NCBI GenBank assembly: GCA_030160035.1
Contig: BSNO01000001.1
Coordinates: forward strand, 806,001-870,000
Length of the DNA: 64,000 bases
Direction: 5' to 3'
Source: Rhizobium albus
GTDB lineage: Bacteria > Pseudomonadota > Alphaproteobacteria > Rhizobiales > Rhizobiaceae
Shown here: piece after piece, positions 1-8,704 of the stretch
Position numbering within the stretch: the stretch's first letter is position 1
Layout: the number at the start of each line of letters is the position of its first letter
Notes under the pieces: generated by a model
What the model was told of the DNA's origin: nothing
Seen by the model: the letters and a program-made list of their open reading frames with translations, nothing else
Databases searched by the model: none
Position numbers and translations under genes: made by a program

Positions 1-1
1 C

Positions 2-154
2 GAAATTGCCACTGTCGAGACGATGAGGCATCGTCTGGATATCGGCAGTTTGGAGCGCGCCATCTCCGGACCCCGCTCTGCCGTTGGTCAACAACGAACA
101 CGGATCAATGTAGTTTATAATCGGAACAGTTCAAGAATGGAACTAAATGCGTGA
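2..154 (+). CDS. Possible 3' end of an upstream gene (partial)
   Basis: One frame is open from the window edge and gives about 50 residues before a TGA that overlaps the start of the following MarR gene by 8 bases. The tail is rich in Arg and Ile and I do not recognise it. A short overlap with the next gene is what an operon would show, but chance openness over 150 bases is quite possible. No function is assigned. Confidence 0.22.
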   Translation, partial: EIATVETMRHRLDIGSLERAISGPRSAVGQQRTRINVVYNRNSSRMELNA

Positions 155-557
155 GGCAGAAGCAGAGCGGATCTTTCGGCTCAATCTGGAGCTGTCGACG
201 GGGACGTTGGCCGCTGCAGCTCCTGAAATTGAATCGCTGGGTCTGGAACCCAAGGCATTCTTCGTTCTGGACGGAATAGATGAGCAGCCTTTTCCCGCCA
301 GTCTGGCGCGACACCTCTCAATGCCGAAGCCGACCATGACGTCCTATCTTAAGGCACTGGAGGCGGCGGGGCTGGTGACACGCGCCATCGACGCCCAGGA
401 TCTGCGTCGTCATCGCATCGCATTGACGACGCATGGACGCGAGGTGCTGACCAAGGCGCGGGCGAGCCTCGCCAAACACTACGGCGACAAGCTGGCTCGC
501 TTGAGCCGAGAGGACGTGACGGAATTTACAAGGTTGCTGGAGGCTCTGACCCGCTAA
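147..557 (+). CDS. MarR family transcriptional regulator
   Basis: This 136-residue protein has the size and layout of a MarR repressor. A winged helix-turn-helix lies at about residues 50-95, with the recognition helix around MPKPTMTSYLKALEAAGLV and a wing carrying the family's D-x-RR-x-x-IALT pattern at 85-94; helical dimerisation segments flank it. MarR proteins usually repress nearby genes until a small, often aromatic, ligand binds. It precedes a TAXI-TRAP transporter operon in the same direction, and a perfect palindrome lies in between at 746-763. Related TTAG/CTAA elements lie between the divergent oxygenase and reductase genes further on, so it may control the whole phthalate-type block. 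That link is inference. The ribosome binding site is weak and the exact start is uncertain. Confidence 0.85.
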   Translation: MREAEAERIFRLNLELSTGTLAAAAPEIESLGLEPKAFFVLDGIDEQPFPASLARHLSMPKPTMTSYLKALEAAGLVTRAIDAQDLRRHRIALTTHGREVLTKARASLAKHYGDKLARLSREDVTEFTRLLEALTR

Positions 558-745
558 AAACGTTGCAGAGAGAATTTGGCGAGACTTGACGCGACAAAGC
601 CACCAAGCGCTCAGCTGTGCCTCGTTCCATTCTGAAACTGGCATCAAAATAAACTGAATCTTGGACAGGGATCGGGCGTATCCGATCCGATCTCAGTCCC
701 AGGAGGTTGACGGCGGATTGACGCGGATGAAGTTTTAGTCATAAG

Positions 746-763
746 ATTAGTTACCAAACTAAT
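746..763. promoter_or_regulatory. Palindromic operator, probably MarR-type
   Basis: ATTAGTT and AACTAAT form a perfect 7-base inverted repeat around ACCA, in the only promoter region between the marR gene and the TAXI-TRAP operon. AT-rich palindromes of 14-20 bases are usual MarR operators. Similar TTAG/CTAA elements occur at 7616-7632 and 7678-7694. Binding by the adjacent regulator is inferred. Confidence 0.55.
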
Positions 764-823
764 TAATCCGAGAACCTTGAAGGAGCGAGGTATCGGATTG
801 AGCAATTTGAATGGGAGGACATC

Positions 824-1819
824 ATGAATTTTTCACGGAAGATCGTATCTGCCGTCGCAATGGCATGCCTGCTGGGAACGCAGGTGCCCGCCTCTGCGCA
901 ATCGCTCAATCTTACGCTTGCCGGTGCAAGCCCAGGCGGCCTCTGGACATTGATGGGCGCTGGTCTCGATGCAGCGTTGAAAAAGGGAGCACCAGGTTCT
1001 TCCGTCACATATCAAACCACAGGTGGAGGCTTCGCCAATGCCGCCATGGTCAGCCAAGGGCGCGCCGAAATCGGTCTTATTCACGACGCTGAGCTGGCGA
1101 TAGCCGTCGCGGGCGGCGAGCCATTCCAGCAGCCGATCGAGAACTTGCGGACCATTGGCTATCTTTACGACTGGGCACCGATGCAGTTTGTCGTGAACAA
1201 GAACTTCAGCGACGAGTACGGCATTACGTCACTCGCTGATCTGGTCGAGAAGGAGGCGCCGGTCCGGATCACGATCAACCGCGCCGGCAACATTACGGGG
1301 CAGGTTGCATCTGCCATGATGGCGGCGGCTGGTGCCGACGACGAAGCGATCGCGTCCTGGGGTGGAAGCGTCGTGCAGGCCGGCTCTTCAGAGCAAAGCG
1401 GCCTTCTCCTGAACGGGCGCGTCGACGTCTACACCAACGGTGTTTTCGTCGGTCACAGTTCGATTCGCGAGATTGAAAACAGCCTGGACATCAAGATCCT
1501 CGATATTCCGGAAGATGTGCGCAAAAGCGTGGCGGAAGAGTTTTCGATCGGCGAATTTACGATTCCTGCGGAGACTTACGAGAACCAGCCCGAAGATATC
1601 GAAACCGTGGCACTCGGAGCCGTGCTGGTTGCTAGCGAAGACATGTCAGAAGAAGATGCCTATACGCTTACCAAGGCCATTCTCGAAAATGTCACGGAAA
1701 TTCAAACCGTGCATCCTGCCATGGCTGATCTAACCACAGAACTCCTCGTTCGGGAGACGGCGGTTCCATTTCACGATGGTGCACTGCGCGCCTACCGTGA
1801 AGCGGGCCTGATGCAATGA
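824..1819 (+). CDS. TAXI family TRAP transporter solute-binding protein
   Basis: A periplasmic receptor of 331 residues. The N-terminus is a Sec signal peptide with likely cleavage near residue 25 (ASA-Q), followed by the TAXI opening: a beta strand then ASPGGLW and a QTTGG-x-x-N-A stretch typical of the family. TAXI proteins capture organic acids and hand them to a fused TRAP membrane subunit, here the next gene, whose start overlaps this stop by four bases (ATGA). The start has a good AGGA-type ribosome site (GGGAGGACATC). Lying next to phthalate-type catabolic genes, the ligand is probably an aromatic carboxylate, but nothing in the sequence fixes it. Confidence 0.88.
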   Translation: MNFSRKIVSAVAMACLLGTQVPASAQSLNLTLAGASPGGLWTLMGAGLDAALKKGAPGSSVTYQTTGGGFANAAMVSQGRAEIGLIHDAELAIAVAGGEPFQQPIENLRTIGYLYDWAPMQFVVNKNFSDEYGITSLADLVEKEAPVRITINRAGNITGQVASAMMAAAGADDEAIASWGGSVVQAGSSEQSGLLLNGRVDVYTNGVFVGHSSIREIENSLDIKILDIPEDVRKSVAEEFSIGEFTIPAETYENQPEDIETVALGAVLVASEDMSEEDAYTLTKAILENVTEIQTVHPAMADLTTELLVRETAVPFHDGALRAYREAGLMQ

Positions 1820-3726
1820 TCGGTCGTCTGCTCGACACGGGGCGGCGTCGTCACTTTGACGGCGCCTTCCGGTTCTGGCTGTTTGCGGCTTCGGCGGTGT
1901 TCGCTGCCGGGGTCGTCTACGCCAATATCTTCGCGCTCCCCGACGCGCTCCTGATCGGGATCCTATTTGTCTGCGGCATCTATACGCTACTCTTCCTGGC
2001 GGTCGGCGCATCGCGGCACTCGCCTGCCATGCCGAGCGCATTCGACTGGATTCTGTCGGCCGCGAGCGTCGCGTGCGGCATCTATTTTTTCATGATCCGC
2101 GGTTACCTCGCCAATCACATTACGCTGCTGAACCCGCTTGGCACGGACGAGCTATTTTTCGGTGCCTTGCTGCTTGGCCTGACGCTTGAGGCGACGCGTC
2201 GAACGACTGGTCCGGGACTGACGATCGTCGTTCTCGTCTTCCTCGCTTACAATCTCTACGGCCACGTCCTTCCGCCGCCTTTCGGCCACGGTTACATCGA
2301 TTTCGGCTCATTTATTGACACGCTCATGTACACGACTGACGGCGTGTTCGGCGTCCCGATCCAGGTTGCGGCGAGCTATGTCTTCCTCTTTGTGATGTTC
2401 GGCGCGTTGCTGTCCAAGGCCGGCGGCGCCGATTTCATGTTCCAGCTTGCTGCCGCGCTAACAGGCAAATCGCCCGGCGGCCCGGCCAAGATCGCGGTCG
2501 TTTCGTCCGGAATGTACGGCATGATATCGGGAAGTCCCACATCGGACGTGGCGACGACCGGTGCGGTGACGATCCCGATCATGAAGCGCTTGGGCTATTC
2601 GGCGCGCTTTGCGGGTGCCGTTGAAGTTGCTGCGTCCACTGGTGGTTCTGCCATGCCGCCGGTAATGGGATCGGCGGCCTTCATCCTCGCCGAGTACACC
2701 GGTATCGATTACCGAGACGTGGTTATCGCCGCGCTTATCCCGGCGCTGCTCTACTACCTTGCGGTTTATCTCCAGGTGCATTTTCGAGCAGTTCGCCAAG
2801 GCCTGCGGGGCATCGATCAAGCCGATCCCATCCTGGAAACGCTGAAGTCGGGCTGGGTCTTCGTACTGCCGCTCGCCGTAATCGTCTGGGCGTTGCTCGT
2901 CGGCTATACGCCGACTTATGTGGCGGTCTACGCAACGGTCGCTCTCGTGATCGCCTCCTTCTTCACGAAGCGCACGCGCATGACACCGCGGGACGTCATG
3001 GAGGGTCTGGGCGAGACAACGTTACGGATGCTACCGGTGGCTGGCGCATGTGCAGCTGCGGGTCTCGTTATTGGCGGGCTGACGATGACGGGCTTAGCGA
3101 TGAAGGCGTCCAATATCGTCATGCTGGTTGCTGGTTCGGGGACTCTGCCTCTTTTGTTGATTGGCGCGGCGATTGCCATTCTGCTCGGCATGGGCATGCC
3201 CACGCCAAGCGCCTACATCCTCGGTGCGGTCCTGGTGGGGCCGGCGTTTGTCGCAGCGGATATCCCCGTGCTGCCGGCCAACATGTTCCTGCTTTACTAC
3301 GCCGTCCTTTCTGCACTGACCCCGCCTATCGCGGTCGCTGCCTTCGCCGCCGCGGCGATCGCCGACGAGGATGCGTTAAAAATCGCGGTGACGTCGGTAA
3401 AGCTTGCGGCATTCGGCTTCATCGTTCCGTTCTTCTTCGTTTGGAACGAAGCATTGCTGTGGCAGGGGCCGGGCCTCAATATCGCGATTGCCGCGTTGGG
3501 GGGTGTCGTCGCGGTCGTCATCCTTGCATTGGCGCTGGAGAGCGTAATGGCCCACTGGCTCCGTCTGCTGTGCTTTATGGCGGCAGGCGCTGCCATGGCA
3601 CCTTATCTGGAACTGTCGGTGCCGGTCATTGTCGGCGCAGTTGTTCTCGGCGTCATCTGGTGGCGAAGAGGGACTTTGCCGCTCATCCGGACCCCAGGTG
3701 AAATTGCGGTCCAGTCCGACAGTTGA
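1816..3726 (+). CDS. TRAP transporter fused permease (4TM/12TM)
   Basis: This 636-residue, very hydrophobic protein has the architecture of the DctQ-DctM fusions that partner TAXI receptors: four membrane helices in the first 200 residues, then a long M domain. Conserved M-domain signatures are visible, including GSPTSDVATTGAVTIPIMK, STGGSAMPPVMGSAAFI and GMGMPTPSAYILG. It would import the captured acid using a sodium or proton gradient. Translation is coupled to the receptor gene by an ATGA overlap. A strong hairpin follows the stop. A second, separate TAXI-TRAP pair lies about 8 kb downstream on the other strand. Confidence 0.9.
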   Translation: MIGRLLDTGRRRHFDGAFRFWLFAASAVFAAGVVYANIFALPDALLIGILFVCGIYTLLFLAVGASRHSPAMPSAFDWILSAASVACGIYFFMIRGYLANHITLLNPLGTDELFFGALLLGLTLEATRRTTGPGLTIVVLVFLAYNLYGHVLPPPFGHGYIDFGSFIDTLMYTTDGVFGVPIQVAASYVFLFVMFGALLSKAGGADFMFQLAAALTGKSPGGPAKIAVVSSGMYGMISGSPTSDVATTGAVTIPIMKRLGYSARFAGAVEVAASTGGSAMPPVMGSAAFILAEYTGIDYRDVVIAALIPALLYYLAVYLQVHFRAVRQGLRGIDQADPILETLKSGWVFVLPLAVIVWALLVGYTPTYVAVYATVALVIASFFTKRTRMTPRDVMEGLGETTLRMLPVAGACAAAGLVIGGLTMTGLAMKASNIVMLVAGSGTLPLLLIGAAIAILLGMGMPTPSAYILGAVLVGPAFVAADIPVLPANMFLLYYAVLSALTPPIAVAAFAAAAIADEDALKIAVTSVKLAAFGFIVPFFFVWNEALLWQGPGLNIAIAALGGVVAVVILALALESVMAHWLRLLCFMAAGAAMAPYLELSVPVIVGAVVLGVIWWRRGTLPLIRTPGEIAVQSDS

Positions 3727-3734
3727 GCAAAAAG

Positions 3735-3765
3735 ATCCCCGCCGTCGAAACGCGACGGCGGGGAT
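3735..3765. terminator. Hairpin terminator after the TRAP operon
   Basis: A perfect 13-base stem (ATCCCCGCCGTCG with its complement) closes a five-base loop. No T run follows on the plus strand. A CAAAAAG stretch before it would give CTTTTTG on the minus strand, so as an intrinsic terminator it looks better for minus-strand transcription, although its position suits the operon ending just upstream. Confidence 0.6.
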
Positions 3766-3823
3766 TGTCAGACCGATTGCACCTGCTCTCCGCCGGGACG
3801 AGCCGCAGGAGAAACAGAGCGTC

Positions 3824-4735
3824 TTGATAATCGGTCCCCTTTTCGCCCTTTTTGGTGCACTGGCCTTCGCACTGGCCAATGTCGCCATCGCCAAGGGCGC
3901 GCATGAGGGTGAGAGAAACAATGGCGCCTTTCTTTCCATCCTCATGACAGCCTGCCTGTCCGGCAGCCTCTGGCTGCTGCTTGGACCGCCTTTGCCCGCA
4001 ATGACGACCGAGGTCTTTGCTGGTCTCGGCTTTTTCGCGGCGAGCGGCATGCTCGCGACAGTCATAGGCAGATTGACGCTTTTCCGTTCCGTCATCCTCG
4101 CCGGAGCGATCAATGCCGGTCTGTTCCGTCGCCTGATCCCGCTCTTCGCAACGCTCTTCGCCTTCATCATCCTCGGCGAGACGATCGGCTGGCTGGCAGG
4201 CGCCGGCATGGCAATCATCCTCGCCAGCCTTCTCGGGGTCATGTCGGCGCGGGATGATGCGCGGCGAAGCGGACAAAAACCCGGGCGGAGGTTGAGCGGG
4301 CTTGGTCGCGGCAGGATGTTCGGCGCTTTATCGGCTGCGTCCTATGGCGCCTCTTATAGTGCGCGCAAGCTCGGCATGTCGGCCGTTCCGGATCCGATAT
4401 TAGGCACCTTCATCGGCGCCCTGACGGGCATCATCTGGTACGCGGGCGGCAGCCTTGTTAGCCGCAACTACAGAAAGGTTGTAGCAACGTCATTCAACGG
4501 TATGGAGAAGTGGCAGTTTGTTGCTGCATTGTCGATGTCGTTTGGGCAGATGGCTCAGTTCTTCGCGCTTCTCCACGCCGACGTCGCCGTGGTGGCGATC
4601 ATCGGCTCGCTCGAGGTCTTTCTCGGCATTTACTTGGCGGCCTATGTCTTTCGGACGGAGGCGCCACCAGAACGCCGAATAGTCGTGGCCTCATTCGTCG
4701 CCACAATAGGTGTCGTGCTCGTCGCTCTGCCGTAA
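3824..4735 (+). CDS. EamA/DMT superfamily transporter
   Basis: A drug/metabolite transporter-type membrane protein of about 303 residues with ten predicted helices in two EamA repeats; the second repeat opens at GALSAASYGASYSARKLGM. Proteins of this fold mostly export small metabolites. The longer open frame runs back into the previous gene and through the hairpin, so a downstream TTG with AGGAG 12 bases before it (3807-3811) is preferred; the first helix (LFALFGALAFALANVAIA) begins a few residues later. It ends 9 bases before the end of the convergent marR gene. The substrate is unknown. Confidence 0.75.
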   Translation: MIIGPLFALFGALAFALANVAIAKGAHEGERNNGAFLSILMTACLSGSLWLLLGPPLPAMTTEVFAGLGFFAASGMLATVIGRLTLFRSVILAGAINAGLFRRLIPLFATLFAFIILGETIGWLAGAGMAIILASLLGVMSARDDARRSGQKPGRRLSGLGRGRMFGALSAASYGASYSARKLGMSAVPDPILGTFIGALTGIIWYAGGSLVSRNYRKVVATSFNGMEKWQFVAALSMSFGQMAQFFALLHADVAVVAIIGSLEVFLGIYLAAYVFRTEAPPERRIVVASFVATIGVVLVALP

Positions 4736-4744
4736 ATGGGCGGT

Positions 4745-5209
4745 TTACCGTTCGATCTTCGCAGAAAGATTCAGTTGCACTTTCGCGAGCAATTCGAGCA
4801 TGGCCTCTTTGTCGCTTTTTGTCAGTGTTGAGGCCGCATCCTCGACGACTTCGCGTGCGAGAGGCAACAGCTTCTCTTGAAGCGCACGGCCTTCCCCCGT
4901 CAAAAAGACGTTGATCTTCCGTCCGTCGTCGGTGTTTCGCTCTCGGCGGATGAAGCCGCTGCGCTCCATGGATCGCAGAGCCGTCAAGGTCGTGGGTTCC
5001 ATTGTCCCGACGCGCTGTGAAAGCTCACGCTGGGTCAATCCGTCCTCTTCCCAAAGCACACGCAGGAAATACCACATGCCGAGAGACACGCCGAAAGGCT
5101 CAATCTTGCCTTGTAGATAGCGCTGGAAAAGCCGGTGGGTTGCTCGGATTTGATAACCAAGGCTTGTTTCCAACGGGAGCACGGCTCCAGTCGATCGGCT
5201 TTTGGTCAT
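4745..5209 (-). CDS. MarR family transcriptional regulator
   Basis: This is a 154-residue MarR protein, distinct from the one at the left edge. The winged helix spans about residues 55-105: LTQRELSQRVGTMEPTTL is the helix-turn-helix and the R-N-T-D-D-G-R-K-I-N-V-F-L-T stretch the wing. N-terminal helices (GYQIRATHRLFQRYL) would form the dimer interface. It lies 77 bases downstream of an EamA transporter gene on the same strand, so the pair may be one unit in which the regulator controls the exporter, a common MarR arrangement. No ligand can be read. Confidence 0.85.
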   Translation of the reverse strand: MTKSRSTGAVLPLETSLGYQIRATHRLFQRYLQGKIEPFGVSLGMWYFLRVLWEEDGLTQRELSQRVGTMEPTTLTALRSMERSGFIRRERNTDDGRKINVFLTGEGRALQEKLLPLAREVVEDAASTLTKSDKEAMLELLAKVQLNLSAKIER

Positions 5210-5286
5210 GCTGCTGATCCTCGATCTCTACGGGCGCCTGAACACGCGCAGCAATACCCGCTGTCCGGCGAATATCAAGTCGCGGG

Positions 5287-6246
5287 TCAGCGCCTCGCTG
5301 ATAATCGTGTCGATGGTCGCGTAACGAGTGCAATCCCCATAAAAATCAGCAGCATGCCAACCAGGTGATAAGGCTTGAAGGCTTCATCGAGCACCAGGAC
5401 TGCGAGGACAGTGGAGAAAATCGGCATCAGGTACATGAAAAGACCTGTCTTTCCCGGACCGAGTGCAGCGACGGCACGGTTCCAGAAATTGTAGGCAAGA
5501 AGCGATGGAAAGATCGCGAGATATATAAGGGCCGAGATGTTTGCCCCGTTGGCAACGAAAGTCCCGCGCTGGCTCACTTCCCAGATCACGAACGGCAAGT
5601 GAATGACGACGCCAAAGGCAATGGTCACAGTCAGGAACACGCTCGTCGGCAGCGCGGTTTTGCGCCAGCGGATCAGCACCGTATAGAGTGCCCAAAAGGT
5701 CAGACCAGCGAGCACAAGAATGTCGCCGACATTGATAGCCAGGTCCGCGAGATTGGACATCTGCCCGCGCAGTACGATGAAGAGAGCACCGAAAGCACAG
5801 CCCGCCACACCGACTATTTGACGCGAGCTCAGCCGGTCGCCAATGAAGATCAGCGCCAGCAAGAACGTCACTACCGGCATCAGCGAATTGATCAGCGCCG
5901 CGTTGACGACGGTAGTGTATTGAAGTGCCACATAAATGAAGCAGTTGAACGCTGCGATTCCTATGCCGCCAACGAGAAAGAGGAAGCCAAGTTCCTGTTT
6001 GATCATCGGTCGCGATGCGACCACCGCGCGCAGCGAGAACGGAAGAATGATCGCGAGGGCGAGTAGCCAGCGCCAGAATGACATCTGAAAAGGTGGGATT
6101 TCCTCGTGGAACTGACGTGCAACGAGAAAATTTCCCGCCCAAAAGAGCGGTGGAAGGATAGCGAAGACATAAATTGCGGTTCGTGGTTGGTCCGAGGGCG
6201 CGACCGCCATACGCATCACCGTCACTTTCGAAGGGATTTCGGCCAA
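5287..6246 (-). CDS. EamA/DMT superfamily transporter
   Basis: A 319-residue, ten-helix membrane protein with two EamA repeats. Typical signatures are PPLFWAGNFLVAR in helix 1, SFWRWLLALAIILP, and the end-of-repeat LNSLMPVVTFLLALIFIGDR, mirrored later by LMPIFSTVLAVLVLDE. These carriers usually export amino acids or small metabolites; the substrate here is unknown. An internal Met at residue 11 is an alternative start. The gene lies between the oxygenase gene and marR, all on the minus strand, and may share transcription with them. It resembles the EamA gene at 3824-4735 in type only. Confidence 0.85.
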   Translation of the reverse strand: MAEIPSKVTVMRMAVAPSDQPRTAIYVFAILPPLFWAGNFLVARQFHEEIPPFQMSFWRWLLALAIILPFSLRAVVASRPMIKQELGFLFLVGGIGIAAFNCFIYVALQYTTVVNAALINSLMPVVTFLLALIFIGDRLSSRQIVGVAGCAFGALFIVLRGQMSNLADLAINVGDILVLAGLTFWALYTVLIRWRKTALPTSVFLTVTIAFGVVIHLPFVIWEVSQRGTFVANGANISALIYLAIFPSLLAYNFWNRAVAALGPGKTGLFMYLMPIFSTVLAVLVLDEAFKPYHLVGMLLIFMGIALVTRPSTRLSARR

Positions 6247-6315
6247 TCGGCTTGAGCAGAAGATGAATGATCCCGCTCAAGAGGAGATCATTCATCCCAA
6301 CCCTAGATTGGTTTA

Positions 6316-7605
6316 CTATTCAGCCGCTTCGCGGCTTTCCGAGGTATCAACCAGCGTCCGCCAATCGACGGTTTTCGGGTAGACGCCTTCGCGTGATGCG
6401 ATGCGGGCATGGGGCGTACGCGGCTGTTGGGTGCCGATCGCTTCGCCGCCCTCTGCGACCTTGCGGGCCGCGTCCACCATGAGGCGTCGGAACTCAACGA
6501 TCGCGAGATCGGAAGCGCCGAGAATGTCATCGGTCCGATTGACGATCTTGCCCATCGAAACCCACATGATGATGTCCTGATTGGGGATGCCCGGGACACC
6601 GGTAAAGCTACCTTGCTTCATGGCTTCACGGTCCTGCAGGAAATTGTTTTCCAAGGTCCGACGTGATCTCCACTTGTCGTCCAGGTCGATGCCAGGTTGC
6701 GCGTGGTTGAACCGTCGCCATTCCTCCGTCGAGGGACACTTTTGACCGCCCCAAGCGACAAAGTGAAACGCTGTCGTTTCGTCGTCGATCGGAACGATGA
6801 CGCTTGCGACGTTGTAGTTGTTGTTCGGCGGAATCAGCGACATGTAAGGCGCGATGAATTCGGTGATGCGCAGGTAGTTGTGCGTGGCAGCATTCTTGAT
6901 CGGCTTGCGGATCGCGGCATAGTGAAAGCCATAGCTCGTCGTCTGTGTCTGCATGCGCGGCGACTTGTCGGTGGAAGGCCGATACCACGCCTGCTCGTCG
7001 GCGGAAGCGCCTTCGACGCGGGCTGGTTTCATGTCGGAAGAATGCAGCGACGACGAATGAGCGCTGTCGATCTGGCCCTCGTGGATTTGCGCCCAGTTGC
7101 AGGGAATGCGTATCTTGACGATCGCAACCTGCGTGTCTTCCGTCGGCGCAAAAGCCGGCGGGTCGAACTCCGGCACGTTGTCCTCTTCGCCGAGCCAGGC
7201 CCAAACAAAGCCTCCCCATTCCCTCACTGGATACGCGCGATGCTTGACCTTGTTCAGGAGAGGGCTGCCTTCGGGTTCGGATGACATGGCGACCACGTTG
7301 CCATCCACATCCATCTTCCAGCCGTGGTAAAGACAACGCAGTCCGCACTCTTCGTTGCGGCCGAATACCAAGGATGCCCTTCGATGCGGGCAAAGCTCGT
7401 CGAGAAGACCAAGGCGTCCGTCGGTATCGCGGAATGCCACATAGCGCTCACCGAGTACCTCGACTAAGAGCGGCGTACCATCGCGCTCCTCCACCTCTTC
7501 GACCAAGCAGACCGGTGTCCAATGTTGGCGCATCAACCTGCCCATGGGTGCATCCCCGGTTACCCGGGTCAGCAGCTCGTTTTCCTCATGCGTAAGCATC
7601 CACAT
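6316..7605 (-). CDS. Rieske aromatic-ring dioxygenase, oxygenase subunit, phthalate 4,5-dioxygenase type
   Basis: The 429-residue oxygenase carries a Rieske [2Fe-2S] site (C72, H74, C91, H94 in CPHR...CLYHGW) and a mononuclear iron site with D180, H183 and H188 in the D-x2-H-x4-H pattern. Overall layout and wording around both sites match the phthalate dioxygenase (Pht3/OphA2) branch, which has a single type of oxygenase subunit and hydroxylates phthalate to a cis-4,5-dihydrodiol. The reductase, dihydrodiol dehydrogenase and decarboxylase needed for that route start divergently about 150 bases away. The family is fairly clear; the substrate could be another aromatic carboxylate. Its promoter region holds TTAG/CTAA palindromes. 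Confidence 0.85.
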   Translation of the reverse strand: MWMLTHEENELLTRVTGDAPMGRLMRQHWTPVCLVEEVEERDGTPLLVEVLGERYVAFRDTDGRLGLLDELCPHRRASLVFGRNEECGLRCLYHGWKMDVDGNVVAMSSEPEGSPLLNKVKHRAYPVREWGGFVWAWLGEEDNVPEFDPPAFAPTEDTQVAIVKIRIPCNWAQIHEGQIDSAHSSSLHSSDMKPARVEGASADEQAWYRPSTDKSPRMQTQTTSYGFHYAAIRKPIKNAATHNYLRITEFIAPYMSLIPPNNNYNVASVIVPIDDETTAFHFVAWGGQKCPSTEEWRRFNHAQPGIDLDDKWRSRRTLENNFLQDREAMKQGSFTGVPGIPNQDIIMWVSMGKIVNRTDDILGASDLAIVEFRRLMVDAARKVAEGGEAIGTQQPRTPHARIASREGVYPKTVDWRTLVDTSESREAAE

Positions 7606-7615
7606 GGCTCCATCA

Positions 7616-7694
7616 ATTAGTTTGCTAACTGAACATATCGTGCGTCGCTATCAGCGTCCAGACGTTGACACCATATAATTAGGTTACTAAGTAA
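7616..7694. promoter_or_regulatory. Divergent promoter region with two palindromes
   Basis: Between the divergent oxygenase and reductase genes are two TTAG-N4-CTAA elements. At 7616-7632 ATTAGTT-TGCT-AACTGAA matches the upstream site at 746-763 in 12 of 14 repeat positions. At 7678-7694 ATTAGG runs into the perfect 11-base palindrome TTACTAAGTAA. Shared control by a MarR regulator is the simplest reading, but is not shown. Confidence 0.5.
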
Positions 7695-7753
7695 ATTGCC
7701 GCTGGGCGAGGGAAACCGCGTCCTGGGAAAAGCCTGAGGAAAAGGGCCGCGCC

Positions 7754-8704
7754 ATGGAACAGAGCGAACAGAAACTATCCGTGAAGGTCGTCGATCGACG
7801 GGATTTGACGGCCACAATCACGGAATTCACTCTCCAACACGCGGATGGCGAAGCGCTGCCGTCGTTCGGAGCAGGAGCGCACGTGACGGTCGAAACGCCC
7901 GCTGGGGCGATGCGGCGGTATTCGCTGCTTGGTTCAGGGTCGTCGCCGGACTGTTATCGAATTGCAGTGAAGAGGGAGCCGCAATCACGTGGCGGTTCTC
8001 AGTCAATGCATGAAGAAGCCCAGATAGGGACGGCGCTCACGATAGGTTCGCCTGAGAACGATTTTCCGCTGAAAGAAGCGCCGAGTTACCTTCTGATTGC
8101 GGGAGGAATTGGCGTTACGCCGATCTATGCGATGGCGACGGAGCTGGCGGAGGCAGGCAAAGATTTTCAGATCATCTACTGCACGCGCAGCGCCAACGAG
8201 ACCGCCTATCTCGATGAGATGCGATCAGCCTTCGGCGATCGCCTCAAACTGCATCATGACGATGGGGATCCGGAGAAGATCTACGACTTCTGGGACCACT
8301 TCGAGGAAGCACGCAACATGCATGTCTATTGTTGCGGTCCCCAGCCCCTGATGGAGGAGATCAAGGCCATTTCCGGTCATTGGCCTGAAGGGCGGGTAAA
8401 CTTTGAAGACTTCAAGCCTGTCGAAGTCGTTCGCGCTGACGATCTCCCCTTTGACGTTGAGCTAGCGAAGAGCGGCAAAACGATCACGGTACCCGCAGAT
8501 CGATCGATCCTCGAAGCCGTTCGCGACGCCGGCATTCCGACCGTCAGTTCCTGCGAAAGTGGCACCTGTGGCACCTGCAAATGCGGGTTGATTGCCGGCG
8601 ATGCCGATCATCGCGACATGGTTCTGATGGACGATGAAAGAGATGATTTCATCATGATCTGCGTATCGCGGGCCAGAGACGGGAATCTCGTTCTTGACCT
8701 CTGA
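7754..8704 (+). CDS. Phthalate dioxygenase reductase-type flavin/ferredoxin reductase
   Basis: A 316-residue electron-transfer protein in the phthalate dioxygenase reductase order: FMN domain with RRYSLL at 54-59, NAD(H) domain with the nucleotide loop AGGIGVTPI at about 116-124 and YCCGP further on, then a C-terminal plant-type [2Fe-2S] ferredoxin with C267, C272, C275 and C303. It would pass electrons from NADH to the divergently encoded Rieske oxygenase. AGGAAAAGGG upstream of the ATG is a plausible ribosome site. It heads a tightly packed operon: its end overlaps the dehydrogenase gene by 11 bases. Confidence 0.9.
   Translation: MEQSEQKLSVKVVDRRDLTATITEFTLQHADGEALPSFGAGAHVTVETPAGAMRRYSLLGSGSSPDCYRIAVKREPQSRGGSQSMHEEAQIGTALTIGSPENDFPLKEAPSYLLIAGGIGVTPIYAMATELAEAGKDFQIIYCTRSANETAYLDEMRSAFGDRLKLHHDDGDPEKIYDFWDHFEEARNMHVYCCGPQPLMEEIKAISGHWPEGRVNFEDFKPVEVVRADDLPFDVELAKSGKTITVPADRSILEAVRDAGIPTVSSCESGTCGTCKCGLIAGDADHRDMVLMDDERDDFIMICVSRARDGNLVLDL

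Noticed and set aside
3629-3823. Long N-terminal extension of the EamA gene
   Set aside because: This would read through the previous gene and a 13-base hairpin; the sequence is charged and unlike the family, and a TTG with AGGAG upstream is available.
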